Position numbers and translations under genes: made by a program. Below are positions 35,501 to 46,590 of a stretch of DNA of 64,000 nucleotides, piece after piece (positions within the stretch are counted from its first letter, which is position 1; every line of letters starts with the position of its first letter). Where the stretch lies: positions 2,617,488 to 2,681,487 of the forward strand of contig NC_047076.1 in NCBI RefSeq assembly GCF_902459465.1. Reading direction: 5' to 3'. A model generated the notes under the pieces. It had not been told where the DNA came from. It was given only the letters and a program-made list of their open reading frames with translations, and made no database searches. This DNA comes from Asterias rubens (taxonomy: Eukaryota; Echinodermata; Asteroidea; Forcipulatida; Asteriidae).

Positions 35501-38404
35501 AATCGAAAGTTATTATTAGTTATTATTCTTTACCTTTCACAAAGAGCATGGCATGAGTATTGTTCAGGTCCTTCTTGAAGCGGGTTACCAGACTCGTCCA
35601 ATCCACACAGCACAAGTTTGTTGTCCTTACCGCAATAGCACTCTATGATTAATGGAAAGATTGTTAGGTTTAATAAAGATCAACAGGTGGTCAGCTTGGC
35701 TTTCCTCCCCTTTCCACCTCTAGGCCCCTGGTTTGGATCACGCTGGGGGCACTACACTGATAGGGTTTTCAGTTCCTAACGGGCTGCGTGGGTTTTCCCT
35801 GGAATAATTCTCTGGGGGTTTTGCTCCTACATCTAAAACTGAAACTTTTTGGCTGTTGTCAAAGTGGTAAAGTTTTAAGACTGCAGTACTTGCAATCACA
35901 ACAAGGTTGTGGGTTCGAACCCTACTTAGCTAACTGCTGATTTCGAAATGACTAGAATATTTAGATTTATAAGTATTGTCGATATTGTAACTATTGGTAA
36001 ATGTCAAAGACCAGTCTTCTCACTTGGTGTACCTCAACATTATGCATAAATCGGAGTTGCGAGATAACTATGAAAGAAAAAACACCCTTGTCACACGAAG
36101 TTGTGTGCGTTTAGATGGTTGATTTCGAGACCTCAAATTCTAAACTTGAGGTCTCAAAATCAAATTCGTGGAAAATTACCATTTCTCACAATGTTTTATA
36201 CTACCAACCTCTCCCCATTACTCGCTACCAAGTAAGGTTTTATGCTAATAATTATTTTGAGTAATTACCAATAGTGTCCACTGCCTTTAAACCAATGTTT
36301 GTAAGAGCTGTTGCCAGCTTGGCATTTATATTCCCTTGTCCTGAGTTCCCTGGAGAGGAATATCATCTAAAATAAGGCCGTGTCCGAATTGGCGACTTTG
36401 GCTACAGCTACGGCTAGACCAGCGCGTCTACCAGTGTTGAAGAATAGCAGACGCGCGCGCCCTAGCCGTAGCTGTAGCCGAAGTCCCCAATTCGGACACG
36501 GCCTTAGACTCAATATGTTTACCTTGTTGAAGTTCCACCTGGCAAGGTTCGCATTTCCCTGAATGACACACTGCCTCACACTCATGAATCCCGCAGTTCA
36601 GCGTCTTGCCGCACTCTCCCTCGCAGCGCACCACCTGCGCCGTTCCGCAGCGAATCGTCTGCGTCGTCCCCCCGCATAGACAAGTCTGCTTGATGCTGGC
36701 CGGACACGGCGGGCACGGGCCTGGATGGCATAGAATGTTGCAGGGGTGGACGCAGTTGGTCTTGGAACGTTTACGTCGGCATACCTCGCCGCAGCTGTGC
36801 GGCATCTCGCCGGGTTGGTACGGCGGATCGCGCATCTTGGTGCAGAAGCATTTGTAGGTGTAAGGAATTGGAAGGCTTATGTTACGACACATTGGGCACT
36901 GCCACCCATCGGTTCCTGATTAACAAATAGATCAAAAGAGAAACATATGAATATAAAATTGAGCTGCCAAGAGGTACATGTACGTGTCTCCGGTTACAGT
37001 CCACCCTGTGGTGCAGGCGTCAGGCGGACTGGGGGGGGGGGAGGGGGGGGGGGGAGAGGCGGGGGTTGGCACGGCCTGATGTAATAAATAGATGGCTGGC
37101 ATGGTTCCATTTTATGAGAGGGTTAGATCAGAGGCCGATTTTGTACGCTGGTTATGGTGAAGAGTTTTTTTCCCAGTCCATCAAAAGAACCAGAATCCTA
37201 TGAACTTCCATTTCCACTTTTGCGTTTTTATTGATTGTCTTTGTTTCTTGGTTCTTTTCTGATGTGTGATCAAGGGTCCCCATGTAGCGGGCTTGCCTGC
37301 CTGTCGTGGGTTTCCCCTTTTGCACTAAGTTATATTTTTATGCTTGCCCAATAAAGGTAATAAACTAAACTAATCTAAAGATAAATTCCTTGCCTTCAGC
37401 GGCCGCAGCAGGTGACTTCGCCCACTTCTTAATGCACCTCATGTGGAACACATTGTAGCATTCCTGACAACTCCAGATGGGGGAATCACACCTCACCGTC
37501 TCACAACACACTGTGCACTCGTACGTCCCCTCTGTCAGCTGCTCGATCATCGACCCAGTCTGGGTGTCTTTACTCCCCTGATACTGAGAGCGGTTCTTGG
37601 TTTTCGAGGAGTCATTCCTGTTTGGAAGATCATTTTTAATTGACTTATTAGGTGGACCAAAGAGTACAACAAAAATAGACATAAAATAACTCTGGCCTTT
37701 GTTTTGCTGTGGTACCCTCTCCAAGGTTCCAATCCAAGAGATAATTTAACTTAACACAGTACTGTTTTGAATTATGAATATTTTACTTTCACATTTGGGC
37801 TATTGAAAAACAAAGAACAACCAAAGTACCTGTTCTTCTTCGGAGGAATTTTGTTCGCATTTCCCCGTCCAGATTCAAACCGTCCTTCCCCAGAGCGCCC
37901 TCTATTGTTATTGGAAGACACAGCTCCAACATCCTGATTGCGTTCATTCCCAAACGACGATGCAGCACCACGAAAAACCGGCTGATGCGACTGACCTCTG
38001 AAAGGTCCACGCTGTGAGTGTGACCTAAACCCACGACCTCTCACCCTTTGGGGTTGACCTTGCAAGAAGAAGTCCTGTTCCAGCACCTGACCATAGCCCC
38101 CATAGTTACCGAACTGCTGATTTGACTGACTGAAGTCCAGCTGAGGGGGTTGTAGCGGCTGGTTTTGGTAGCTCTCGGCGAAACCTTGATTAAAGTTTGG
38201 AGCCAGACGTCCGCGACCCCTCCTGTAGAATGGTCTACCCCCACCACGAGGTTGTCTGTACGATTGCTGAGAGTAGTTTTGAGTTAACAGATAGGGCTGG
38301 AAAGGTTGGAAGTTTTGCTGTCCTCCACTCTGCTGGAATCGCGGCTGTTGCGACTGAGAGTGATTGAAGTCCAAGGGTGTTTGCTGTACGTTGAATTCGG
38401 CCAT
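26532..38404 (-). CDS. NFX1: NFX1, NF-X1-type zinc-finger transcriptional regulator (complete, 17 coding exons)
   Basis: Known family role: binds X-box promoter DNA and acts in transcriptional and post-transcriptional control. Coding exons in order: 38404-37830, 37617-37394, 36915-36523, 35642-35534, 34840-34626, 34369-34146, 33662-33554, 32613-32414, 31860-31756, 31337-31129, 30462-30364, 29632-29591, 29330-29247, 28607-28541, 28164-28019, 27713-27606 and 26649-26532. They join in phase into 1008 aa (human about 1120). Residues 1-192 are Q/N-rich with RGG-like islands (RGGGRPF, RVRGRGF). GSMIEQL (213-219) precedes a C4HC3 RING/PHD-like finger: C226, C229, C242, C245, H250, C253, C273, C276. 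Residues 277-760 carry repeated NF-X1 fingers such as [10 protein letters not shown]. The R3H domain (about 885-935) has RRVVH (R903, H907) and [10 protein letters not shown]. The C-terminus is proline-rich and acidic. One intron is GC-AG. The start is the first ATG after an acceptor at 38412, so a 5' UTR exon lies upstream. Confidence 0.97.
26893..27265. repeat. Family-H palindromic MITE, about 370 bp, TTAAAGGAAC ends
   Basis: An almost full-length palindrome in the last NFX1 intron. Outer arms are TTAAAGGAAC..GCCTTGGATCAGTCGAGTTG and its complement; inner arms are AACACGGTCGGTCATTTA and TAAATGACCGACCGTGTT around a spacer of about 13 bp. TTAA at both ends suggests TTAA-targeted insertion, as in piggyBac-type elements. 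Confidence 0.85.
27256..27521 (-). repeat. tRNA-derived SINE, inverted
   Basis: Complement of the SINE at 25072: TCTCAGCTCCC, AGAGAAGCAATTATAG, a decayed B box and an A-box-side CTCTAAACCGCTCAGACATGAC. It directly abuts the family-H MITE in the last NFX1 intron. Confidence 0.8.
28870..29105 (-). repeat. tRNA-derived SINE, inverted, with an AAT/ACA microsatellite tail
   Basis: GCTTCTTATATAGCGCTCAG...CATCTCAGCTCCCCGGGG...GAGAGAAGCAATTATAG is the complement of the SINE body. Its tail side is expanded into (AAT)n/(AACA)n at about 28797-28870. In the NFX1 intron between 28607 and 29247. Confidence 0.8.
30211..30298 (-). repeat. tRNA-like SINE head (not a tRNA gene)
   Basis: The minus strand reads GTGTCATGGCCGAGCGGTTA ... 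GGGTTCGAATCCC, i.e. A and B boxes of a tRNA-Leu/Ser-like head. The acceptor stem is mismatched and the SINE-family leader CACTTG follows, so it is a truncated SINE. In an NFX1 intron. Confidence 0.7.
32821..33201 (-). repeat. Family-A MITE, copy 4
   Basis: CAGTGGACACTATCGGTAAT at the left, complement-type ending GTGTCCATTGTCTTTAA. The central palindrome GAGACCTCAAGTTTAGAATT..GAGGTCTC is intact. In the NFX1 intron between 32613 and 33554. About 50 bp on either side (32745-32815 and 33220-33285) a block ACACCTGCAGTACAAACCTA is duplicated. Confidence 0.85.
33860..34088 (-). repeat. SINE, inverted, tRNA head at right
   Basis: A reverse tRNA-like head (GTGATTCGAACCGGGGTCCT...CACTATGCCAACCACTG) is joined to a body whose complement resembles the conserved GGTTTTTC / TTCCC core of V-type SINEs (AACCCAATCCAGACAGTGCC; CCCAGAGAAATATTCC). 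In an NFX1 intron. Confidence 0.6.
35166..35525 (+). repeat. Full-length tRNA-Leu-like SINE
   Basis: A head of about 88 nt has an intact seven-pair acceptor stem (GTGTCAT with GTGACAC), A box TGGCCGAGTGG and B box GGTTCGAATCCC. It is followed by the family body (TAATTGCTTCTCTTCACCCA, GGGAGCTGAG, GGCGCTATATAAAT) and a TTATTA tail. The anticodon stem is mispaired and the body is contiguous, so I call it a SINE, not a tRNA. In an NFX1 intron, 9 bp from the exon ending at 35534. Confidence 0.88.
35740..35940 (+). repeat. SINE fragments (V-like core plus a tRNA-like head)
   Basis: TGGGTTTTCCCTGGAATAAT and CTCTGGGGGTTTTGCTCCTA are followed by a separate tRNA-like head with GTGGGTTCGAACCCTAC. Probably two partial insertions. 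In the same NFX1 intron as copy A5. Confidence 0.55.
35986..36290 (+). repeat. Family-A MITE, copy 5
   Basis: CAAAGACCAGTCTTCTCAC at left and CCAATAGTGTCCACTGCC + TTTAA at right. About 35 bp around ACTTCTTTCTCGAAAACTAC is deleted compared with copy 2. In the NFX1 intron between 35642 and 36523. Confidence 0.82.
36373..36506. repeat. Family-E palindromic MITE, 16 bp from an NFX1 splice donor
   Basis: TAAGGCCGTGTCCGAATTGG and its complement enclose arms GGCTACAGCTACGGCTAGA / CTAGCCGTAGCTGTAGCC. Total 134 bp. Its right edge at 36506 is 16 bp from the intron's first base (36522). Confidence 0.9.
37028..37062 (+). repeat. Long G tract in an NFX1 intron
   Basis: Runs of 11, 12-13 and 5 G separated by single A-containing breaks. 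This is a canonical G-quadruplex-capable layout on the plus strand, i.e. the template strand of NFX1, in the GC-AG intron. Confidence 0.8.
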
Positions 38405-38528
38405 TGAGTTTCTACATAAAAACAAAACAAATGTTATAGACGTTTTTAAAAATACACTTTTGAAAAGAAAACCCAGGCAAGCCTACTGTGCACGCACGAT
38501 TAACGGGACAATACGTCATCAGTCTCAG

Positions 38529-39004
38529 ACATCATTCTTGTTACTCCTAGAACTATTTCGATTTCGTCCCCTATCGTCTCCCGTAACCTCAAATGGTTCC
38601 CAGACGCGTGTCCATATATTTTGTACACAAAGTGCGGATTGGGTATCTTTTCTTTCCAGGACGAACGTGTGCAGATAATTCTCCATGTTTGTCCTGGGAA
38701 AACAAAAAAATACACACATTTGTAGTGCAATGGTAAAACGGAGTAGTTGGGGACTGAATAACGGTAAGAATTTATCATTTTAAAAATTTTTTGAGATTGC
38801 GAAGTGGATTTTCTGTCATCCCCTCGGACAGTGAGATATCAAACGACACATAGAGCCTAATTTTGGTGAGAAAAGAAGAAGAAGAAAAAAAGCGATTTGC
38901 GATCACAAAATTATTGTCGTTATTGTCGTGAGAGATGTAACCCTATGAGGTTACGGGAGACGATAGCGGACGAAACCAAATGGTTCTAGGAGTACATTCT
39001 TGTG
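38529..39004. repeat. MITE-like pair, ACTCCTAGAAC..GATAGCGG..GAGGTTACGG arms
   Basis: The left arm (38529-38598) and right arm (38933-39004) are inverted copies sharing ACTCCTAGAAC, TTTCGTCC, CTATCGTCTCCCGTAACCTC. The span of about 475 bp between them may be one element. It is close to the NFX1 5' end. Confidence 0.65.
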
Positions 39005-39187
39005 GGCTCACCGAATCACGCTAATTGGAATTTCGAGAATACCAGTGGACGACTGTCCTTTTGATGTAGGGTTGTTCGAACTCCATGTATTTCCTTTCTC
39101 CAACATGTCCAAGGTTGAGAACAGCAGTGCAATCACAGCAGTGGATTGTTAAATTGCCCCAGGGCCAGACGCTGCCACTGAGACTGA

Positions 39188-39282
39188 CTACTCCTAGCTA
39201 GTCGATGCGGTTTTGTTCCGCTATTTATTGTCAGATTGTCTCCAGACGATAGCGGAACGAAACCGCATAGTTCTAGGAGTAG
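39188..39282. repeat. Short hairpin element, CTACTCCTAG ends
   Basis: A 95-bp near-palindrome: CTACTCCTAG..GATGCGGTTTTGTTCCGCTA and its complement ending CTAGGAGTAG. It belongs to the same family as 38529-39004. Upstream of NFX1. Confidence 0.8.
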
Positions 39283-41071
39283 CCACTGACCTGCTCCACG
39301 CCACAGCCGGCCATTGACTGAGCCCTGAGCTGAGCCAGTCACTCAACCAGTGCTAAAACTAAAAAACTAAAAAGTACCTAGGGCTGCCAACTCAAATTCA
39401 AAACAATATGAATAGATTTACTGCTGAGACTTAGCAGTTAGCTTTAGTTTAGAATAATACTTAAAAAATAATAGTATACTAAAATAGTAGGGATTTTTTA
39501 GGGCCAACTCATTTTATCAAATAAAAATTTAACTTTTCTTCCGATCAAAATATCTGATTCCATTATGATTTTTCAAATTGTTCTCCTACTGCAAAACTTA
39601 CCTCACCTTTTGCGGAATTCTTGTTAACTACGGTTCTTTCATTAGTGGGATTACACCACTAACTTGCAATATTGCTTTCCCTCTGAACTTATCACCCCCC
39701 CCCCCCTTTCCGCGAGAAAGAGCGAGATTGTACGCGATTGTAATAGCGCCCTCTTTTGGTCTGTTTGGACCAGTTAGCAATCTATTGTTTGCGTGCTGGT
39801 AAAAGTTTGTACTGTACGTGGTTTGTACGGAAAGTATACAAAGTTCATAGATAAGATGAAATCTAGAATACTCCACTTGTTTCCTGAAATAAACCTCATT
39901 ATTTTCACCCATAAATATTTAAAAGAACATTACAGAATTGGTAAAAGAAAAATCGTGGAATTTGAAACAGAACTTCTTTTTATGCATGAGAGTTTTTATT
40001 AGTATGTTTTTTGCTCATCTGCTTTATTATTGTAAGTTTTTATGTAATACGAGTGTTTTCTCTTTGTATTTAAATATGTAGCTGATTTTTATATAATGTG
40101 TACAGAGCTTTTAGGCGTTGCATAAGGCGCTATGTAAATGTTCTTTTGTTACTATTATTATTATTTTTACTTGTAATGAATGAGCGATTACACATTGCTA
40201 ACACTGCCAGCAACTGTTTTGTTATCCAATTATGTACATGTTCCTTTAACGATACAGTGTAGACATATACTTCAAACAGGTCCAAAGGCTGCACAAGGAT
40301 TACTTAAAAGTTTGCAACTCCAAACGGGGAATTAATTATTGTTTGCTATCTGTTTACCTTTTTAGAGCGAAATTTGAAACATGACGTCATTTGATTTCAA
40401 CAAAAAAAAAGGGTCTTATAATGATTAACAACGATGTCAACAACCTAAATCACATGACTTTGTAATTTTGCACTATATAAAAGTGTAATAATGAACGGTA
40501 TTTTGTTACACAATTTTAACATAAATCAGACGTATCCCATACTTTTGTTTGGGCCCTGGTGACCAGTCTTTTTTTCTTTGTCTTTTTCTTCCACTCTGTG
40601 CTTTTTAACAAGTGTTCTGCGCCTCTGATCATTTTGTATGTAAGGGGCGCAATATAATTTTTAAATATTAGTATTATTTTTTCTTAACATAAGGTATAAA
40701 GAGACTTGTAAGTTTTTCCCACTCAAATTATGAGGATTCTATTTTGGGGGAAAGTGAGTTTAGGCCTGTAACACATTGAAGTTGACCTCTCCAGGCCCCT
40801 CGATACAAACCGGCGCTTATACGCCTACCTCAAAAGTAGGTAGCTACAACAATAACGATAAGACTGCACCAATGCAAAGGTCATGATGGGTCAACCAAAA
40901 TGAATTGCCTGATGATTTTGTTGACACACACCTCGGGAAAGTAGGCCTTACTGCTGATTAGAAATTTTATGAGGCCAGGTGAAACAAAAATACCAGTTGA
41001 TTGTCTGGGTGTTTCAAAAAAGAGGAGGGAAGAAGACATGTTTTGTATTATTTTTGTATATTTCTTATTAT

Positions 41072-41379
41072 TTAAAGACAATTGACACTATTGGTAAATT
41101 TCAAAAACCAGTTTTCTCACTTAGTGTATCTCAACATAAGTTATGCATAAAATAACAAACCTGTGAAAATTTGAGCTCGATTGGTCGTCGAAGTTGCGAG
41201 AATAACTATGAAAAAAAAAAACACCCATGCCACACGAAGTTGTGAAAACTACGTCACTTCAGAGGGAGCTGTTTCTCACAATGTTTAATGTTATCGATCT
41301 CTCCCCTTTACTCATTACCAAGTGAGTTTTTGGCTGATTATTATTTTGAGTTATTACCAATAGTGTCCACTGCCTTTAA
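41072..41379 (+). repeat. Family-A MITE, copy 6
   Basis: TTAA to TTAA. The inner palindrome (the GAGACCTC segment) is deleted, leaving a shorter copy. It retains CACACGAAGTTGTG and ACTACGTCACTTCAGAGGGA. Confidence 0.82.
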
Positions 41380-41574
41380 GTGGCCGCCATTCAAACTGGC
41401 CACCAATTCTTTAGTTTAAAGTCATTATTATAATTGTAGGTACAAGTTCTTCAAAGATTAATAATTTTAATGAGAAATATACAGAAATTTGTCTTTTTGA
41501 AAAAAAAAAAAAAAATAATGTAAAATTAATAACAAAATCAAAAAGGGAAGTGGCCTCCCAATAAAAGGATGAGG

Positions 41575-41652
41575 AGGGGGGGGGGGGGGGGATGATCAAC
41601 TGTTTTTCGGGGGGTGCTTTTTACACTGTGTATGGGCATGGAGGGGGGGGGG
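41575..41652 (+). repeat. G-run cluster
   Basis: Three long G-runs (up to about 14 G) in about 80 bp, GAGGAGGGGGG.., CGGGGGG, GAGGGGGG.. . G-quadruplex-capable. About 520 bp upstream of the SLC22 start codon. Confidence 0.75.
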
Positions 41653-42169
41653 GAAGTGTAACAACAACAACAACATTATTTATTTGAATGTTTTGTTCCG
41701 TCTCCCTTATCACTAGTTCAAACTCGTGATACACACAATGCTCGGGTAAGTACATAGAGCAAGCAAGGCCTTGGATTTTTTTTTAAAGCTCCATGGGGTT
41801 TAGGGATAAGGGTTAATACAATAGAAATATACGTTAGGATTGTCGGAATAATATAACAATGTGTACATATGAATGTAGGGGATTCGGAACATGGGACTGA
41901 AGGGTGTCGGAACATATTGGAGTATGCTTCGTCGGAACATAATAGGAGTATGCTTCGTCCTATAGGAACATAAGGGTGTCGGAACATGTATGCATCGTCT
42001 CTATGCAGAGGAATGCTGCGTTGTCCGGACTGCCGGATCCACCGTTTAATTTCAAACACTCATTCAAACAGGGATTGGTAACTCGTGTCTTGGAAAGCTC
42101 AGTTGATCCAGAGAAACTTTACATCTTAAATTCTTCTTGGGTGCTAGAAGAGTTTCATTTAGATTCGCC

Positions 42170-45100
42170 ATGATTGACGTTGACACAACTCTTGGTCTCG
42201 TTGGCAGTTTCGGTAAGAAACAATGCATCAACTACTTGATTTATTGCATTGTCCTGATGTCGTCTACATGGCACTTGCTGTCAGTGTCCTTCACTGTCGG
42301 CGAACCGGAAGGTTACAATTGCCGCACACCGCTCAACGCGACACCGGGCGAGTACGTGAGCAGCGATGACGGGTGTCATTTGCTTCGACGTGTCACTGAT
42401 GGAAACACGACGACGACAGAAGAGGATAACACGACAGTGTCGTCGTCGTGTGTGGAAGGATGGGAGTACGAGTCAGTGCATGGTGAAACTAGTATAGTCA
42501 CTGAGGTAAACCCAACTCGCAGTGTCATCGTCGTTGTCATGGTAGTTACTGCCATTAATGGATTTGGGTACTTTTTGTAACACAAAACACCTTGTCGATT
42601 TACATTAAACTTACACCGTTTGAAGATAATGATAGTAGAAAGCGTACTTTTCAGTAAATCAAAATAGTGTGTAATGTATATATTCATCAATTATTTGCTT
42701 ATACGATGTATGTATCTCTTATTACTGAGTCAGTATTCATTTATTTCCATACTTCATGAAAACAGAGTACAACCAATTTTGTTTGAAGGAATAACCAACA
42801 AACAAGCTATTTAATGAGGTAGAGTATAAAATAAATACATGTATTTCCTGTATAAAATGAAAAAGAAATCACAGTAAAATTATTAACTTCCCGCTCTTTC
42901 TTTCAGTTTGATCTCATTTGCGACGATGCCATCATTGGGAGTACGCTGGTCTCCATTCATTTCGCTGGTTGCCTCATAGGCTCCTACGTCACCGGTCAGA
43001 TATCTGATATGTTCGGCCGACGCACGGCCGTTCTGGTGTCTCTTATTGGCGTCGTTCTTACGGGAGTTGGTATGAGTTTTTCCAAAAGCTACGCCTTGAT
43101 AGCTACGCTAAAGTTCTTCAATGGATGCTTTATACCCGTATGTTTTTCTTTTCCATTTTACCAATGCTGTTGGAGAGATTTAAAAGTTAATTAAAAGGAT
43201 TGTAATTAGGGACCAGTCCATTTTTAGATTTAAAATTATTGGTCCATAATCACAACCCATAATTGGATAAACTTTTAAATCCCTCCCATAGATTTCTTTG
43301 TGTAAGATTTAAGTTATGAAGCTTTGAAAATGTTCCGGCCCCAAAATGGCGGCCCTAATATTTAGGACTCTGTATCGGTGTACAGTACAGAGGAAGAGTC
43401 CCATGTAGAGATAGGTTGTACCCGCAAGTTTACTTTTTGTTTATAGTTTCTTCTTATTTACCCACACCATGCAACTAAGCTTCAAATAATACTTTGTTTT
43501 GTTCCAACAGGCACTTCTGATTGTAACCTACGTCCGTACTATTGAGATGTTTCCCCCAGGCCTCCGAGTAAGGTCGCACTTTGGATCTGGTTTGTTCTGG
43601 GTTTCTGGGTTGGTAATGGTTGCTCCCCTTGCCTACATTATGCCAGATTGGAGACAGTTCCAGCTCATCACATCCTTGATGTATATTCCCTTCATTCCGC
43701 TAGTATGGTAAGGGATATTGCATCAACCATAATATTGTCTAATTTGGAACGCTAGGTGGCAGCAGACTCACAATACAGTGTAAATTGTTTACATATGCCC
43801 TTTTCGAAACCACGGCTTTGGCTTTGGATTCGGCTCAGGCTAGCTTGGCCCCGCGGTTCTTTTGACAATTAATGCGCGAGCTTGCGTACGCGCTCAGGGC
43901 TTCAGACGAGAGAACGGAGCCTGAAGCCGAATCCAAAGCCAAACTTTGTTGGAAAAGGGCCATAGTTCTGAGCAAGCGCACATTACAGAGAGCGATGGAT
44001 TTTAATTGGTAAGTCTGCTGCCACCAAGTGTCTCAAAAGTCCTCCATTCCGCTACGAACTTTGTGTTTGGTATCCAATTATAATGGCTGACATTGCATTT
44101 GTCTTAAAAAGGTACTCGTATGAATCGATTCGTTGGCTCGTCCAGATGGGACGAATAGAAGAGGCAGAAGTCATTCTCAAGACATTCGCCAAGTCCAAGG
44201 GCATCCAGTACACTAGGTTCCCTATCCAGGACCTTGAAGACACAGAGGAACGACGGACAGTCCTCCCGAAGGAAGAAGAGGCAGCCGGCCCCACACCCTC
44301 CAAGGAAGGAGGTGACGAGGGTGATGGGATGCAAGAAGTTTGTGTCAAAGAGACAAAGAGTACAAGGAAATACACCTTGATGGATCTGTTCCGTACGCGT
44401 GCACTGATTGCCCCTACTCTGATCATCTTCTATTGCTGGTATATAAGTTAAATTAGAATCACTTATAAGAGAGGTTTGCGGTAACCATGTGTCTTTTTTT
44501 AGTTGGTTCTGAAATGAGCATCTCCAACACTGATGCCAGCATTGCAAGACAACCAGATCATAATACTGACCGAAACGTTGAGTTGTCAACCGCCGGTTCT
44601 TTTCAGAACCAGCACTACCCAAAAGAGTTTCACATTATGGTGTTACCGCAAACCTCTCTAAGTTATACTCCCGTCATGCAAAGTTTAAAATCGTATTCTA
44701 TAGGGATGATGACATTTTGAAAAAGAAAACAATTAATAATTGCAAATTGACTATAAAACTTAACTCGGTTGGGACACTATAACGTTGTAAATACAATGAT
44801 TTACTTTTTACAAATAGCACAATGATGAGTGATGTTTAAAGTTGTGTATGGTGCGGGAAGTTACTAAGCAGAAGACTTTACCATTATTGTTTATCTGATG
44901 TTTAGATATCTAGTTAGTCTATTCCTTGGTATTTTTAGGTCTTGTCTGAAGCTTTGCATGGTGTGGAGAAATGACGTTTTGAACAGTAAGACGAGCAGAG
45001 TGTTCGAAACGTCGAGACCAAACCGGCTCTTTTTAGAGCCAACACTCACCCTAAGAGATTTACACATGGTTGTACCCGCAAGTTTACTTTTCATTAATAG

Positions 45101-46523
45101 TTTCTATAGTTTTGATTTTGAGTATAGGCCTAACTAACTGTCCTAGTAAACTTCCGGTACAACCAATCTCTTTTGGAGCCAACACTCCCTCCTAAAGGCA
45201 TTTTACTCAAGGTGACAAAATTCTTTCTCGGCACAATGATTGAGCATCGCATGCAGGCGACATTTAGTGACAACGTCCAGTGACCTAGGCGACATTAGTG
45301 ACAACGTCCAGTGACCTACGGCAAAACCACGACAACATGCGACAGAGTCCTCAAAAGTTATGTTCCCCTGTTATATTGCTTATTATAAGTCTTATTTATA
45401 TACCTCCCGGATTGTTCCTTTGGATAGTGATTTGGTTCGATTTTGAGCAATCCCTAGGTTTGTTTTGTTGTTGATATGTCTCTAATTGTTTTCCTAATGT
45501 TTTTATACATTTCTGTTTTTTGTTGCTGTGTTTGTTATGTTTTTAAAGCCCAAAACGAATGAATGAGTAATTAATGTAAATATTGCTTTATTTCTCGTTT
45601 CGCTGCCACAGGTTTTCGTGTTCCGTGGTATACTACGGGTTCCTGCTCCACGCTACCAATCTAGTGGGTAACAAATATTTGAACTTCAGCCTGTTGAGCT
45701 TTGTGGAGTTGCCGTGCTATGCGGTCAATTTTATCATTACCACCAGGTAGGTCTTCAAATAGGACCCCAAAGGGCAATGTAACTCAAGAAAAACTATACA
45801 GGGGTGGATTTCACAAAGGTAGTCCTAACTTAGGACTAGTCCTATCTCTTAGCATTGCCTAGGACTAGTCCTAAGTTAGGACTACCTTTGTGAAATCGAC
45901 CCTAGGCACCCTAGTTCTACACAATCTCTAAAAAGTAAAAGGCATTTGCATTTGAATGTTGATACATTTTTCATGTGGATCGTGAAGCTTTAATTATTGT
46001 TTGAAACATTACTCCTATGCTATCAAAGTGTGACCAAATTCAACATTTTCTGTAGAGATACATGAGCTGAAATATCTCTTTTAATTTGTTGATTTGTTTT
46101 CCAAAACATTCAGCATATTCTGGAATATTAATTTTGTGTGTGTAACATTTCTACAAATTATTTGTTTGGCATTTATGGCTTTCCATAGTTTTTCAACCTT
46201 GGTTGGCAAAAACTCGGCCTGTGACGTTTTAAAAGGAAGGTCGGAACGGTTCTGAGCTCTTCCCGTATGAACCTTTATCATGCCGCCTCCATCTCGGTCT
46301 TGTTCCTCGTATCGAATAACAATAATGCAGGCTAATAATCATCTTGCAATTAGGAACCAGACTAGTAGGTTATCTAAGCCTCGGTTTGGTAACATTGATA
46401 TCAATGGGAGAAATTCAAGCTGGCTGCACCATGGTAAAGGTCTATGGGGCGACCTCCAGCCGATATTGTAGTTTGCTGGCCATGTAACTGAGTATAAAAT
46501 AGTATGCTTTTCCTTTTGCTGAT

Positions 46524-46590
<67 letters not shown>

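Larger units (their letters stand above)
38412..42169. other. Interval between divergent NFX1 and SLC22 starts
   Basis: Expected to hold the NFX1 promoter and non-coding first exon, and the SLC22 promoter. Hairpin elements at 38529-39004 and 39188-39282, a LINE/SINE-like tail near 40080-40150 and 40540-40680, a family-A MITE (41072-41379) and G-runs (41575-41652) occupy much of it. No coding exon is clear. A minus-strand open frame of about 50 codons (ATG near 38687, after TTTTCCCAG) overlaps one hairpin arm and could be an upstream exon or transposon sequence. Confidence 0.5.

Noticed and set aside
42137..42169. 11-codon N-terminal extension of the SLC22 protein
   Set aside because: It would start at TTG. 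The ATG at 42170 matches the start of the paralogue at 54670.
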